Positions 8,107-16,886 of a DNA stretch of 64,000 bases are shown here, piece by piece. How positions within the stretch are numbered: position 1 is the stretch's first letter; each line of letters starts with the position of its first letter. Location of the stretch: NCBI RefSeq assembly GCF_001078055.1, contig NZ_CP010777.1, positions 890,408-954,407 of the forward strand. The letters are read 5' to 3'. The notes under the pieces were generated by a model. It ran no database searches. It saw nothing but the letters and a program-made list of their open reading frames with translations, and had not been told where the DNA came from. Position numbers and translations under genes: made by a program. Origin of the DNA: Rufibacter radiotolerans. GTDB lineage: Bacteria > Bacteroidota > Bacteroidia > Cytophagales > Hymenobacteraceae.

Positions 8107-9951
8107 TTAATAGGTGAGCAATTCTACCTTGCCGTCCATGGTGGCGGCGAGGAGCTTGCGTTTGGGCAGCACGTTCACGGTATTCACCATGGAGTTGTCA
8201 ATCTTGTGGGCCCAGTTCACTTTCTGGGTTTTAGGGTCAATACTGTACACCACGCCGCTCTTGGTCCCGAAGAACACGGCCCCGTCTTTCTCTACCAGCA
8301 TAGACGGCACGTGCTCATAGCCAAAGCCGGCGTTCATTTTCCAGGCTAGCTGCGGCGCCGTTTTGTTGGTTTTAAAAGCTACCACCTCATCTTGCATGGT
8401 CTTGCCGTACACCAACTGTTTGTCTGCGGACAGGCCAATGGATTCGCGCACGGTAGCTTCCTTGCTGCGCCAGAGGGCTTTGCCGGACTGGGCGTCAATA
8501 GCGGTGATGAACCGGTCTGGGGCCACAATATAGACCACGCCGTCATGGGCCACCGGGGTGACCATGGCCGGGGAGAACATGCGGTTGGCAGATCCGTTTT
8601 CCCATTTCCAGGCCAGTTTGCCGTCTTTCTGGTTCAGGGCGTACAGATGCCGGTCCCAGGCGCCAAAGATCACCTTGCCCTCATACAGCAGCGGCTTGCT
8701 CACCACGGCCCCTTGCAGGCCCTCAAACTGCCAAAGTTGTTTCCCGCTCTTGGCGTCCAGGGCCCTGAACGTGCCGTCGCTGCCGCCAATATACACCACG
8801 CCTTTTTCTATGGTTGGCGACCCCAGCACCGAAGCGCCCGTCTTGGTGGACCAGGCAAGCTTGCCGGTCTTGGCCTTGAGGGCGTAGATGCTCCCGTCCC
8901 CGGAACCGAAGATGATATAATCCTTATAGACCTCCGGTGAGGAAAACACCCCGCCGCCGGTTTGGTAGGACCATACTTTTTTGCCGTCCTTTCCAGACAG
9001 GGCTTCCACCTTGCCCACGCTGTTGCCAAAGACTACCAGGCCTTTGGTGTAAACCGGCGTGGAAATGACGTTGGCGTCTGAATGGTAGCTCCAGGCTTTT
9101 TTAACGGTAGGGTAGGTGGTGTTGATAGCGTAAGAAGGGCGGTCATATTTCCGGCTGGTGTTGTATTGGCGCGGGCCCAGGGCAATGCGGCGCCACACCG
9201 GTTTGGTGGCCACGCCCGGGGTTCTCTCTGCGAACAGCGCCGAGTCTTGCCGAACCTCTACCAGATTGTAACCGCCTATGAGCTCTTTGGCCCGCAGGTT
9301 AGAGCGGCCCATGGTGGCTGGAACCCCCTCAGAATCTGCCTTGCGGTTGCTGTGGCCGTGGCCGCAGATAGAGAACTGCGTATTGTATTTCTTCAGGCGG
9401 TCCAGGGCATCATACCAGTTGTCCAGGCCATTGTCCAGGGGGTAGTGGTTCACAAAAATGATGGGCTGCGTTTTGGGTGTAGCCGCCAGCACGCTGTCCA
9501 GCCAAACCGTGGCATCTCTGGGGATATGCCCATCTGACATACGCACGTACGGCCCAGAGGCGCAGCCAATGAATTTGTAACCCTGGTGCTCAAACACAAA
9601 CTTGTCGCTCCCGAACTCCCGGATAAAACTCACCCCGCCCGACTCAGACCAGCCCGTGTCATGGTTGCCTGGCACAATATAATAAGGGACCTTCAGCTTA
9701 CTGATGATGCTTTTGGCCTTCTTCAGTTCCAGGTCGGTGCCCATCTCGGTGATGTCGCCGGTGAGAAGCACGAAGTCAATGCCGGGCAGTTGGTTAATGT
9801 CTGCAATGGTACGTTCCAGGTCTTCTTCGGCGCCGCCGTTGGGGGTGCCAATATGGGTGTCTGTGACAAAGGCGAATTTGAAAGACTGCGCAAAGGACAG
9901 CTGGCATTGAAGGAGGGAAAGCAGGAAGGCAATCCGGAGAAGGTGTTTCAT
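8107..9951 (-). CDS. Metallophosphoesterase fused to a PQQ-type beta-propeller
   Basis: A 614-residue secreted protein starting MKHLLRIAFLLSLLQC with a signal peptide ending about SFAQ; the longer open frame to 10008 lacks support. Residues about 22-280 are a calcineurin-like phosphoesterase: FVTDTHIG, LLTGDITEMG, VPGNHDTGW, VNHYPLD and CGHGHSNRK supply the usual metal ligands. Residues about 300-610 are repeated PQQ-enzyme-like propeller blades (for example GKDGKKVWSYQTGGGVFSSP and KTGKLAWSTKTGASVLGSP). The propeller probably binds a partner or substrate rather than PQQ. It may hydrolyse phosphodiesters in the periplasm or outside the cell; the substrate is unknown. Confidence 0.87.
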   Translation of the reverse strand: MKHLLRIAFLLSLLQCQLSFAQSFKFAFVTDTHIGTPNGGAEEDLERTIADINQLPGIDFVLLTGDITEMGTDLELKKAKSIISKLKVPYYIVPGNHDTGWSESGGVSFIREFGSDKFVFEHQGYKFIGCASGPYVRMSDGHIPRDATVWLDSVLAATPKTQPIIFVNHYPLDNGLDNWYDALDRLKKYNTQFSICGHGHSNRKADSEGVPATMGRSNLRAKELIGGYNLVEVRQDSALFAERTPGVATKPVWRRIALGPRQYNTSRKYDRPSYAINTTYPTVKKAWSYHSDANVISTPVYTKGLVVFGNSVGKVEALSGKDGKKVWSYQTGGGVFSSPEVYKDYIIFGSGDGSIYALKAKTGKLAWSTKTGASVLGSPTIEKGVVYIGGSDGTFRALDAKSGKQLWQFEGLQGAVVSKPLLYEGKVIFGAWDRHLYALNQKDGKLAWKWENGSANRMFSPAMVTPVAHDGVVYIVAPDRFITAIDAQSGKALWRSKEATVRESIGLSADKQLVYGKTMQDEVVAFKTNKTAPQLAWKMNAGFGYEHVPSMLVEKDGAVFFGTKSGVVYSIDPKTQKVNWAHKIDNSMVNTVNVLPKRKLLAATMDGKVELLTY

Positions 9952-10066
9952 GGAATGTTGGTTAAGCTTGGCAGACCTAAATATTATACATTGAGGCCGG
10001 TTTAACAACCTATGGCCACCAACTTGATTAAATTTTTTAAAAAGTTTCTTGTGTCCATAGCCTTTG

Positions 10067-10106
10067 CGCGTTTTGAGGCCGTTTTTAGAAATATAGCCCC
10101 AAAACA
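10067..10106. repeat. Decayed intergenic palindrome
   Basis: GCGTTTTGAGGCCGTTTTT ... ATAGCCCCAAAACAG keeps the core layout, but the two arms no longer match fully. It lies inside the longest open frame of the YCII gene, which is one reason to place that gene's start further downstream. Confidence 0.45.
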
Positions 10107-10224
10107 GAATTCGGCCCTGGCCGATGCCCGTGGGGATATCCTTTACACAGGTAAAGAAAACTGGGGCATTCCTTTCCCGCTGATTTTTTCTACCTTTAAA
10201 TCCTTAACCCTAACTCTAAAACCT

Positions 10225-10515
10225 GTGAAACAATATCTGGTAACCGGCCTTGACTCCACCAATGAGGGTGCCCTGGAGCACCGCATGTCTGTGCGCCCTG
10301 CGCACTTTGAGATGGCCAAAAAACTGAAAGAGAAAGGCAACTTCGTGCTGGGCGGCGCCATTCTCAATGACGAAGAAAAAATGATTGGCTCCTCTATGGT
10401 GGTGCAGTTTGAAACCGAGGCCGACCTGCAGAAGTGGCTGGACGAAGAGCCGTATATCCAGCAAAAAGTGTGGGAGAAAGTAGACATAAAGCCCTACAAA
10501 GTGGCCAACGTGTAA
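10225..10515 (+). CDS. YCII-related domain protein
   Basis: From a GTG at 10225 this encodes 96 residues, the usual size of a YciI-like protein (KQYLVTGLDSTNEGALEHR, then SVRPAHFEMAKKLKEKG, GGAILNDEEKMIGSSMVV, VWEKVDIKPYKV). The His-containing RPAHF segment is the conserved putative active site of the dimeric ferredoxin-like fold. The open frame extends upstream to 10012, but that part contains a decayed copy of the intergenic palindrome and reads like non-coding sequence, so the GTG start is preferred. Enzymatic role unknown. Confidence 0.8.
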   Translation: MKQYLVTGLDSTNEGALEHRMSVRPAHFEMAKKLKEKGNFVLGGAILNDEEKMIGSSMVVQFETEADLQKWLDEEPYIQQKVWEKVDIKPYKVANV

Positions 10516-10540
10516 CTGGCGCAAGCGGCGTTTGCATAAT

Positions 10541-10598
10541 GTGCTCCCGTTGTTTTGGGCCTGTTTTCTCAAAAACAGGCCCAAAACAACGGGAGCAC
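10541..10598. repeat. Intergenic palindrome, copy 4 (bidirectional terminator)
   Basis: GTGCTCCCGTTGTTTTGGGC pairs perfectly with the downstream arm, 27 bp of stem around a four-base centre, followed by TTTTTA. It separates the converging YCII and MscS genes and should stop transcription from both. Confidence 0.88.
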
Positions 10599-10620
10599 TT
10601 TTTATGGAGATTTGCAAAAG

Positions 10621-11916
10621 CTACATTCCCTGCGGCGGGGTGCCGCTTGCTTCAATTGGCACTCCATCGGGGTTGATAAACTGCACCTGCTGCCTGGGGT
10701 AAACCGGAATAATGATGCCCACATATTCGGGTTTGTTCAATTCTAGGGTGGTCCGGATGGTCAGTTCGCTTTTCCATTTTCGGCGCTCGCGCGCGCCTAC
10801 CAGATACCGGATGGTGATGTTGGTCCAGGAGTCATCTGATGAGACAAAGACCTGGGGCTTTTCTGAGACAGAGTCCGGTATTCCAATGGTTTGCAGCATC
10901 TGGCCATAGGCCCGGGCGGGTTCTACCATGTAGCCGGCCAGCAGTTCCTGCGCAATCCTTTCCAACACCTCCAGCGCTTTTTTAAGGTCAGACTCATTGG
11001 CAATAGACACGGTAAGTTCATCCCAGACATAGGGGAAATCGCCGGTGAGGTTAATGACCGTGCCGGAGAGAATCTCATTATTAGGGAACGTGACCATACG
11101 GCCGGTGGGCTGCTCGGCCTGCACGAAGCCCGGCTGGTAAGGGGCGCCAATCTCCCAGACGGTGGTGGTCAGGAAATCAATGCGGTACACATCGCCAAAG
11201 ACTTCGCCCACTTTCACGCGGTCGCCTACCCGGTAATACCCCTGAAACGAGTTGAGCAGCCAGCCCGTGAAACTTTCAATAGGCGTCTGCAAAGACCAGG
11301 AAAGCGCCAGGCCTATCAACCCGAAAGACCCCACCAACGCCCTGATATCCCCGGCCACAATGCTCACCACTATGCCTATGCCCAACAACCAGATGGCCAG
11401 TGAGATAAGCGTGCTGATGGCGCTGCCGCTGTGCCAATGGCCAATGAATTTCCGCACCACCGCCCTGATAACGCGGGTCAGGAGCCAGGTGAGGAGCAGC
11501 GCCACCAGGGCAATGAGGAGCTTAGGGAGGTTGTAGTAAAAGCTGTCCCACAGGTTCTGGAGCGCGCCAAAGGCTTCATCGGTGGCTTCTTTACTGGACA
11601 GAGCCCTGGGTGCGGCCACAGCGGAAACCGTGTCTGCCACCTGCGCCTCGTCCTCAAAACCCAGGCCGGCCTCAGAGGGAGAAATCAGGAGCAGGAAAAA
11701 CCCGGTGATGGCTACGGCCAGCATAGAAGCCTGCCTAAAATTCTTCAACCGTTTTTCTGCTCCCTGTACCGCTGAGCCTCGCCTTAGCCGTCTTTTTCTT
11801 TTTCTGGGTGTGGTTTTAACGAGGGGGTTTCCGGCAGACCGCGGGGCGTATGTTCCTTTTTGGGCCTGGGTAGAAAATAGACGGGAAAGCCGTTTGTCTC
11901 GGGAGGAAGTAGGCAT
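10621..11916 (-). CDS. Mechanosensitive ion channel family protein (MscS-like)
   Basis: A 431-residue inner-membrane protein. A basic N-terminal stretch (about residues 1-62) precedes the first membrane helix (MLAVAITGFFLLLISP); further helices lie about 130-150, 175-200 and 205-225. The pore-lining and upper beta-domain signature is GLIGLALSWSLQTPIESFTG followed by YRVGDRVKVGEVFGDV and ITFP-like VTFPNNEILSGTVIN. Such channels open on osmotic down-shock. The true start may be later than the first ATG, because the basic leader is unusual. It converges with the YCII gene across a shared hairpin. Confidence 0.9.
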   Translation of the reverse strand: MPTSSRDKRLSRLFSTQAQKGTYAPRSAGNPLVKTTPRKRKRRLRRGSAVQGAEKRLKNFRQASMLAVAITGFFLLLISPSEAGLGFEDEAQVADTVSAVAAPRALSSKEATDEAFGALQNLWDSFYYNLPKLLIALVALLLTWLLTRVIRAVVRKFIGHWHSGSAISTLISLAIWLLGIGIVVSIVAGDIRALVGSFGLIGLALSWSLQTPIESFTGWLLNSFQGYYRVGDRVKVGEVFGDVYRIDFLTTTVWEIGAPYQPGFVQAEQPTGRMVTFPNNEILSGTVINLTGDFPYVWDELTVSIANESDLKKALEVLERIAQELLAGYMVEPARAYGQMLQTIGIPDSVSEKPQVFVSSDDSWTNITIRYLVGARERRKWKSELTIRTTLELNKPEYVGIIIPVYPRQQVQFINPDGVPIEASGTPPQGM

Positions 11917-12022
11917 GGGGCGTTTCTAAGGTGAGGTTAGCAGTAGAGTTCAACCTTCTTTCCTTTATAAGGAGTTGACTTTCTATACGCAAAAACCTCA
12001 GGAACGCTCAAGCCCCTCCCTT

Positions 12023-12586
12023 TTAGGAAACCTCCGTAGACACCGGCAGCAGATCCAGCTCCTGCGCATGCGGCTGCAGGGCCTGAATGATAAAGGCAAT
12101 GTGCTCGGCCAGGTCCACGCCCATCAGTTCGGCGCCCAGGCGCACCTCGCCGCGGTCCACGGAGGCCGCAAAGCTGGCCTGTTTCAGTTTCTTGAGCACA
12201 GATTTGGCCTCCAGGCCCTCCAGCCGCTGCGGACGCACCTGGGCGCAGGCCACCACAAAACCCGTGATCTCATCGCAGCCCAACAGACCTTTGTCTAACA
12301 GACTTTCATGCGGTACGCCCCAGCGGCTGTAGTGGCCTGAGATGGCGTGGGCCATTTCTTCCTCGCCGCGCTCGCGCAGGAGTTGGGTAATCACGTGCGG
12401 GTGTTGGGTGGGGTGGGCCTCATAATCTGCGTCATGGAGCAGGCCGGTGTTGCCCCAAAGCTCGGGGTCCTGGTTCAGTTTCTGGGCGTAGGCGCGCATC
12501 ACCAGTTCAACGGTGCGGGCGTGGCGCAGGAGGCTGTCGCCTTTGGTATAGTGTTGTAAGGTCTGGATCGCTTCTTCTCTGGTCAT
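12023..12586 (-). CDS. HD domain protein (HDIG-type metal-dependent hydrolase)
   Basis: A 187-residue protein from the ATG at 12586 (the open frame extends to 12652, but the family begins MTREEAIQTLQHYTKGDSLL). Metal ligands are visible: His22 in LRHARTV, His51-Asp52 in GLLHDADYE, and histidines near 78-85 (AMAH/SGHY-type), with Asp105 in GCDEITGFV. The family hydrolyses phosphoester bonds in nucleotides, but the substrate for this branch is not established. It stands alone; a palindrome separates it from the redox cassette upstream. Confidence 0.85.
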   Translation of the reverse strand: MTREEAIQTLQHYTKGDSLLRHARTVELVMRAYAQKLNQDPELWGNTGLLHDADYEAHPTQHPHVITQLLRERGEEEMAHAISGHYSRWGVPHESLLDKGLLGCDEITGFVVACAQVRPQRLEGLEAKSVLKKLKQASFAASVDRGEVRLGAELMGVDLAEHIAFIIQALQPHAQELDLLPVSTEVS

Positions 12587-12659
12587 GTTAGTGCGGGTTT
12601 GAAACCAGTAAGATACACACGGGGGGGCAGTTGCGCAAACTGCCGCAGGCAAGCCAACG

Positions 12660-12701
12660 CCTGTTTTGGGCCTGTTTTTCGGAAAACAGGCCCAAAACAG
12701 G
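12660..12701. repeat. Intergenic palindrome, copy 5
   Basis: CCTGTTTTGGGCCTGTTTT pairs with AAAACAGGCCCAAAACAGG around TCGG. It ends only six bases from the stop of the polyferredoxin gene, so it probably terminates the redox cassette transcript. Confidence 0.88.
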
Positions 12702-12706
12702 AAACG

Positions 12707-14047
12707 CTAAGATAAGATACGGAGGTTGTCTGGATGAATGAGCTGGGTGGCGTCATAGCGCCCTTCGCGCGGTCCGTTCTCCAGTTTCAAAACGCCCCGT
12801 GGGCATACGGTGGCGCAGATGCCACAGCCCACGCAGGCCGCCCTAATTATAGGTTGCCCCTGCTGGGCGTAATGCCGCACATCAATGCCCATCTCACAGG
12901 AGGTAGAACAATTACCGCAGGAGATACATTGGCCCCCATTGGTGGTGATCCTGAACCGGGAGAAATGCTTTTGCAGCAACCCCAGGTACGCGGCCATGGG
13001 GCACCCAAACCGGCACCACACCCTGGAACCCAGCAATGGGTAAAAGCCCACCCCAATCACGCCCGCAAACACAGACCCGATCAAAAAGCCGTACCACTGC
13101 GCAAACGTGCCTGAGACCTGGCCCAGAATAGCGCCCTGCGCGTAGGAGTTCACCCACAGCAAAATGGTGAGCAGGATAATGGCCCCGAAAATGGGGTAGA
13201 TAAGCCTGACCTCCAGCCGCCAGGCCTTGCGGGAACGGTCGGCCAGGTGGCGGTAAGGGTCGCCGGCGGTTTCAGCCAGGCCCCCGCAGCCGCAGACCCA
13301 GCTGCAGTACCAGCGCTTGCCATAGAAGTAAGTTAAAATTGGGGTAGCCACCAGAGACATGATCGCGCTCCAGAAAACCAGGAAAACGCCCAGGCCAAAC
13401 GGCTGCTCCAGAAGACCGGCCACCGTGCCCGGGAACAGGTACTCATATTTCAAGGGCCAGAAATAGCTGAAATAAAACTCGGGGCCCTGGAAGAGCACCA
13501 TCAAATGCGGCAGGATAAAGGCAAACACCAACTGAAAGAACATCACCGACAAAGTCCGGATGACCTGGTAGCGGCTGTGCCGGTATTTAAGAAGCGCCCG
13601 CACGCCCATGAGCAGCACGGCAAAGGTGTAAAAGGCTCCGTACAGAAACCAGTTGTCGGCGGGGCGGTTCCGCATGAACTGGCTTAGGCCGTCAAAGGTT
13701 CTGATCAGGCCTTCCAGCACCCAAGGGAACCAGTACAGCACCACGTAAAACCCGGTCAGGAGCAGGGCTACTACCCAGGCACTCCAGCCTTTCGCGGTTT
13801 GGCTTTGTCGCCAGACCCCCATATTGGCCAGGTGTGGCTGCTGCGTAAACCTCAGCTTGAAATACCACAGGCTACCGGCCGTCAACAAAACCAAGCCCGC
13901 CACCAATGCCTCCCAACCCAGTACAGGAATCACTAACGGCGATAGCCCCACGACCAACCCCGCCAGCACCATCGCCAACGAACCTTTTTCCGCCCAGGAA
14001 AGGGAAGGGAATTCAGAATGACCTAACGCAAGGGAGTTGTCTTTCAC
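12707..14047 (-). CDS. Membrane-bound 4Fe-4S polyferredoxin (NapH/NosR/CcoG-like)
   Basis: A 446-residue membrane protein with about seven helices and two ferredoxin-type clusters. Cysteine motifs are CSWVCGC (248-254) and CRFGCP (345-350) at membrane ends, then CISCGNCSTSC (374-384) and CVGCGICATVCP (405-416). This layout resembles the electron-transfer half of NapH/NosR proteins, which pass electrons from quinol or NAD-linked donors to a periplasmic or membrane acceptor. It is distinct from the ccoG at the left end. It is the last gene of a minus-strand cassette with a small membrane protein and an FAD oxidoreductase, which suggests a membrane electron-transfer chain; donor and acceptor are not known. 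Confidence 0.85.
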   Translation of the reverse strand: MKDNSLALGHSEFPSLSWAEKGSLAMVLAGLVVGLSPLVIPVLGWEALVAGLVLLTAGSLWYFKLRFTQQPHLANMGVWRQSQTAKGWSAWVVALLLTGFYVVLYWFPWVLEGLIRTFDGLSQFMRNRPADNWFLYGAFYTFAVLLMGVRALLKYRHSRYQVIRTLSVMFFQLVFAFILPHLMVLFQGPEFYFSYFWPLKYEYLFPGTVAGLLEQPFGLGVFLVFWSAIMSLVATPILTYFYGKRWYCSWVCGCGGLAETAGDPYRHLADRSRKAWRLEVRLIYPIFGAIILLTILLWVNSYAQGAILGQVSGTFAQWYGFLIGSVFAGVIGVGFYPLLGSRVWCRFGCPMAAYLGLLQKHFSRFRITTNGGQCISCGNCSTSCEMGIDVRHYAQQGQPIIRAACVGCGICATVCPRGVLKLENGPREGRYDATQLIHPDNLRILS

Positions 14048-14187
14048 GAAGGAAGATTAGTGTTTGGTGATTAGCTGAAAAGGCTTGGTAAGGAAGGTGA
14101 TTTCTGCTAAATAGTGTTTAAAGTTTGGAGAAGCATAAATAGATGCTTTGATCTCTGTTTCTCAAAATCCTTACCTCTTCTTTCTCC

Positions 14188-14421
14188 TTAGTGGTGATGA
14201 TGGTGGTGATGGTCATCATCCTCGGGTTTGGCGCGCAGGTTCTGGATAGAGCCAAACACAAACAACACACCCCAGCAGAGGTACAGGTAGTTAAAGGATT
14301 CTATCTCGCGGCCCCATAAATACAGGAGCAAATGCGCCAACGCCGACATCACAACCCCCGTCACGGCTATAAACTGAAAGGAGTTCATGGCTTTGGGATT
14401 ATATATTTTAAACCATTCCAT
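14188..14421 (-). CDS. Small membrane protein with a natural His7 tail
   Basis: A 77-residue protein with two hydrophobic helices (about residues 15-35 and 45-60) and the C-terminal end KPEDDDHHHHHHH. The seven histidines use both CAT and CAC codons, so they are not a simple trinucleotide repeat. The tail, preceded by three aspartates, could bind Ni, Zn, Cu or Fe. It lies between the polyferredoxin gene and the FAD oxidoreductase gene (28 bases away), so it is probably part of the same electron-transfer unit. No named family recognised. Confidence 0.75.
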   Translation of the reverse strand: MEWFKIYNPKAMNSFQFIAVTGVVMSALAHLLLYLWGREIESFNYLYLCWGVLFVFGSIQNLRAKPEDDDHHHHHHH

Positions 14422-14449
14422 AGGTCAAAAGTTAAGCGCTACTGCCTGG

Positions 14450-15748
14450 TTACCGGGCAGAGCGATTGGTTAAATACTCCTGGTATACGTTAAAAATCTC
14501 GCGTTGCGGCAATCGGTGGAATTCGGGGTCAAAGGCAGCCAGCTTTAAGTGGGGCACCACGGTTTCCAAGGTAGCCTTTTCTTTGATCCATCGCTCACAA
14601 ACCTCCTGCCGGAAACGGATGTTCAATAGGTTGAATCCGGTCACAGTCTGGTCTTCCTGCCGGAAGTAGATGCGCAGGCTCTGCCACTTTTTGGGGTTTT
14701 GCCACAGCAGGGAGGAAATTCCTTCGGGGTGCCGGGCGGGCACGGGTCCGTAGCTCTGGTATTCCACCTCAAAAAACTTAGCCGAGTTAAACCACACGCC
14801 CCGGGCATAGGTGGTGCGACGCCCACTTAGGGTCATGCCCACGGTCTCACCCTGCAACCGGCCTGTGTACCACAGCTGTTCCACTGGGGCCTGGCCCAAG
14901 GGCGGCTCCCGGAATTCGGCGCAGTCGCCGGCGGCATAGATGCCTGGCACGTTGGTCTCCAGAAACTCGTTCACCAGAATTCCCCTAGCCGTGTCCAGAC
15001 CTGCCGACTTCGCCAGGTTTACCTGAGGTTGCACCCCAATGGCCATGCCCACAAACTGGCAGGTGATCTCCTGGCCCTGCTGGGTGCGTACCGCCCTCAC
15101 GTGCCCCTTTTCATCAGAGAGCACCTCGGCTAGTTCCGTTTCCAGCAATACCTCCACGCCCTGTTCCCGAAGGTGTTGGACAATAAAGGTAGCCTCCTCG
15201 GGCGGCAGGTTGTTGCCCCAGTAATGCGTCTCCCGCACCAGCATGGTCACGCGCACGCCCCGGCTACGGAGCATCTCGGCCATCTCCACACCAATGAGTC
15301 CGCCCCCGGCAATTACCGCGCGGGAAACGCCCCGGGTATTTAGCTCCATCAGTTCCAGGTCCTGCCAACTATACAGGCCCTGCACGCCTTTGGCTTCCAG
15401 GCCCGGCAGGTAAAACCGGTGATAGGTAGACCCGGTGGCCAGCAGCAACTGATCATAGGGTAGAAAGGAACTGTCTTCCAGCTTCAGGGTTTTCTCTTCA
15501 GGGGAAATCTTGGTTACAACAGTTTGAAGCAATTCGAATTTATTCTCTTGCCAGAACCAGGGTTCATACAACTGTAGATGGCGGGGTTGTAGCTGGCCCA
15601 TGTACACGTACATAAGGGCAGTGCGGGCAATAGGATAGGGGGTTTCCCCTGAGATAACAGTAATGCGCGCCTGCGGAGATTGCCGCCGGAGCGTGAGGGC
15701 CGCCGTGATACCGGTAATGCCATTGCCAATGATCACTGTATGCGACAT
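14450..15748 (-). CDS. NAD(P)/FAD-dependent oxidoreductase
   Basis: A 432-residue pyridine nucleotide-disulfide-type oxidoreductase. The FAD dinucleotide fold is at the N terminus (VIIGNGITGITAAL), the second NAD(P) fold near residue 145 (AVIAGGGLIGVEMAEML), with LLLATGS (about 103) and the FAD-binding GIYAAGDCAE (about 268). It resembles rubredoxin/ferredoxin reductases and the N-terminal half of NirB. No redox-active CxxxxC pair is seen. It lies first in the minus-strand cassette, ahead of the His-tailed membrane protein and polyferredoxin, and likely moves electrons between NAD(P)H and the iron-sulfur protein. Confidence 0.87.
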   Translation of the reverse strand: MSHTVIIGNGITGITAALTLRRQSPQARITVISGETPYPIARTALMYVYMGQLQPRHLQLYEPWFWQENKFELLQTVVTKISPEEKTLKLEDSSFLPYDQLLLATGSTYHRFYLPGLEAKGVQGLYSWQDLELMELNTRGVSRAVIAGGGLIGVEMAEMLRSRGVRVTMLVRETHYWGNNLPPEEATFIVQHLREQGVEVLLETELAEVLSDEKGHVRAVRTQQGQEITCQFVGMAIGVQPQVNLAKSAGLDTARGILVNEFLETNVPGIYAAGDCAEFREPPLGQAPVEQLWYTGRLQGETVGMTLSGRRTTYARGVWFNSAKFFEVEYQSYGPVPARHPEGISSLLWQNPKKWQSLRIYFRQEDQTVTGFNLLNIRFRQEVCERWIKEKATLETVVPHLKLAAFDPEFHRLPQREIFNVYQEYLTNRSAR

Positions 15749-15802
15749 GCCGCAAAGGTAGGGATTAGGGTCCAGAACTAAGAACAGGTTTTGCGTAGCC
15801 AG

Positions 15803-15840
15803 CGTTTTGAGGCTGTTTTTGCGAAAACAAGCCTAGAACA
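15803..15840. repeat. Decayed intergenic palindrome
   Basis: CGTTTTGAGGCTGTTTTTGCG followed by AAAACAAGCCTAGAACAG. Core layout is recognisable, with several broken pairs. It lies upstream of the FAD oxidoreductase gene, between it and the next hairpin. Confidence 0.45.
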
Positions 15841-15892
15841 GCTGCAAGGGCCAAATGTTTGAAAGGCCGCCGGTGATTGTATCTGGAGGAAA

Positions 15893-15947
15893 CCCCTATA
15901 AAAGCAAAAGGCCTCTACTTGGTAGAGGCCTTTTGCTTTTATAGGGG
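15893..15947 (-). terminator. Long perfect hairpin terminator
   Basis: CCCCTATAAAAGCAAAAGG continues into a 26-bp perfect stem with a three-base loop. It begins 11 bases downstream of the small secreted protein gene. It does not share the recurring GTTTTGGGCC core, so it is an independent terminator. Confidence 0.8.
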
Positions 15948-15957
15948 AGTGGTAAAA

Positions 15958-16350
15958 TTATTTCTTACGGCTTGGAGATACTTCCTGCACTAAAGACAAG
16001 AAGCTGGCTTCTGGCTTGGTTTTGAAAGCGGCATACGCATCTACCTGACGGCTAGACAAGATTTTGAACAGTTTGTTCTCAAATTCCTGGTCAATCTCAG
16101 AAAGCTTGGCGTTCATGTTCTCAGTGTCGTTCTGGAAAGTTCTGGCCACTTCAGCGGCTTTAGACAAGCGCTCAGTGTTCAGGTTACGCACCTGAATGTA
16201 TTCGTTCTCGTTCAGACCCATGTTCTGAGCCATTAGGCGAGAGATGGAAAGGGAAGTTTTTTCAACCGCTCCGTCGGCGGCTGGGGCTTGCGCGTTAGCA
16301 GTGAAAGCACAGGCAACAAAGAAGCAAATTGAGAGAGTAAAGTTTTTCAT
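15958..16350 (-). CDS. Small secreted helical protein of unknown function
   Basis: A 130-residue exported protein: signal peptide MKNFTLSICFFVACAFTANA, then a mostly helical domain (SLSISRLMAQNMGLNENEYI, EIDQEFENKLFKILSSRQVD). The pattern of a Leu-rich start, an 'LNENEY.QVR.LN' segment and 'FKILSSRQVDAYAAFK' resembles small Spy/CpxP-like (LTxxQ) periplasmic helical proteins found in Bacteroidota, but the match is by eye only. The long AT-rich region upstream suggests a regulated promoter. Confidence 0.7.
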   Translation of the reverse strand: MKNFTLSICFFVACAFTANAQAPAADGAVEKTSLSISRLMAQNMGLNENEYIQVRNLNTERLSKAAEVARTFQNDTENMNAKLSEIDQEFENKLFKILSSRQVDAYAAFKTKPEASFLSLVQEVSPSRKK

Positions 16351-16886
16351 GGGTAAAGATTTTGAGTGGTTTGTAGATATTGTAGTGGTAGTGATAATTC
16401 TAAAGAATGTCTAATTGCTGTATTTGTGGTGTTTTACGCCATAATAGGTGTAAGGTTGCGCACAAGTGTTTATTAAATTCATTTTATTAATATGTTAAAA
16501 TAGGTGTATTGGAATAATTATAAATTTAATGAATTCTTGATATATAAAAATTGTAATATTTAATATATATTAATCTGCATATAGCGGTTTAAGAGTTGAA
16601 GTAACTGTTTAACGGCCTGTTTACAGCCCATAAATGGGAAGGGATTATTCCACCTTTATAGACTTGTTAAATTCTTTCTGAGAAAGAAGGCGCGCAAAAG
16701 AATTTGGCTCAAAGAGAGGGTATTAAAGAGGGAGCCGGTCTTTGGATAGCTAGGTTGCTCCATTTCCTGATGCTGGTTTCTTTGGCAGCTTTACCATGAA
16801 GCCAAAAAGAAGAGGTTCCGTTTTGGGCCTGCTTTTTGGAAAGCAGGCCCAAAACGGAACCTCTTACATTAGAGTGCCCTAAAGGA
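16351..16886. other. AT-rich intergenic region
   Basis: About 535 bases between the small secreted protein start and the PorP/SprF stop. The stretch 16480-16570 is very AT-rich and probably holds the promoter of the minus-strand secreted protein gene. The palindrome at 16810-16865 ends the PorP/SprF transcript. No coding frame is convincing. Confidence 0.5.
16810..16865. repeat. Intergenic palindrome, copy 6
   Basis: AAGAGGTTCCGTTTTGGGCC and its complement form a 24-bp outer stem; the inner CTGCTTT pairs with AAAGCAG, a compensated change from the usual CTGTTTT. It lies 22 bases downstream of the PorP/SprF stop. Confidence 0.87.

Noticed and set aside
10012-10224. N-terminal extension of the YCII protein
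   Set aside because: The extension contains a decayed intergenic palindrome and does not resemble the family; the GTG start at 10225 gives the expected length.
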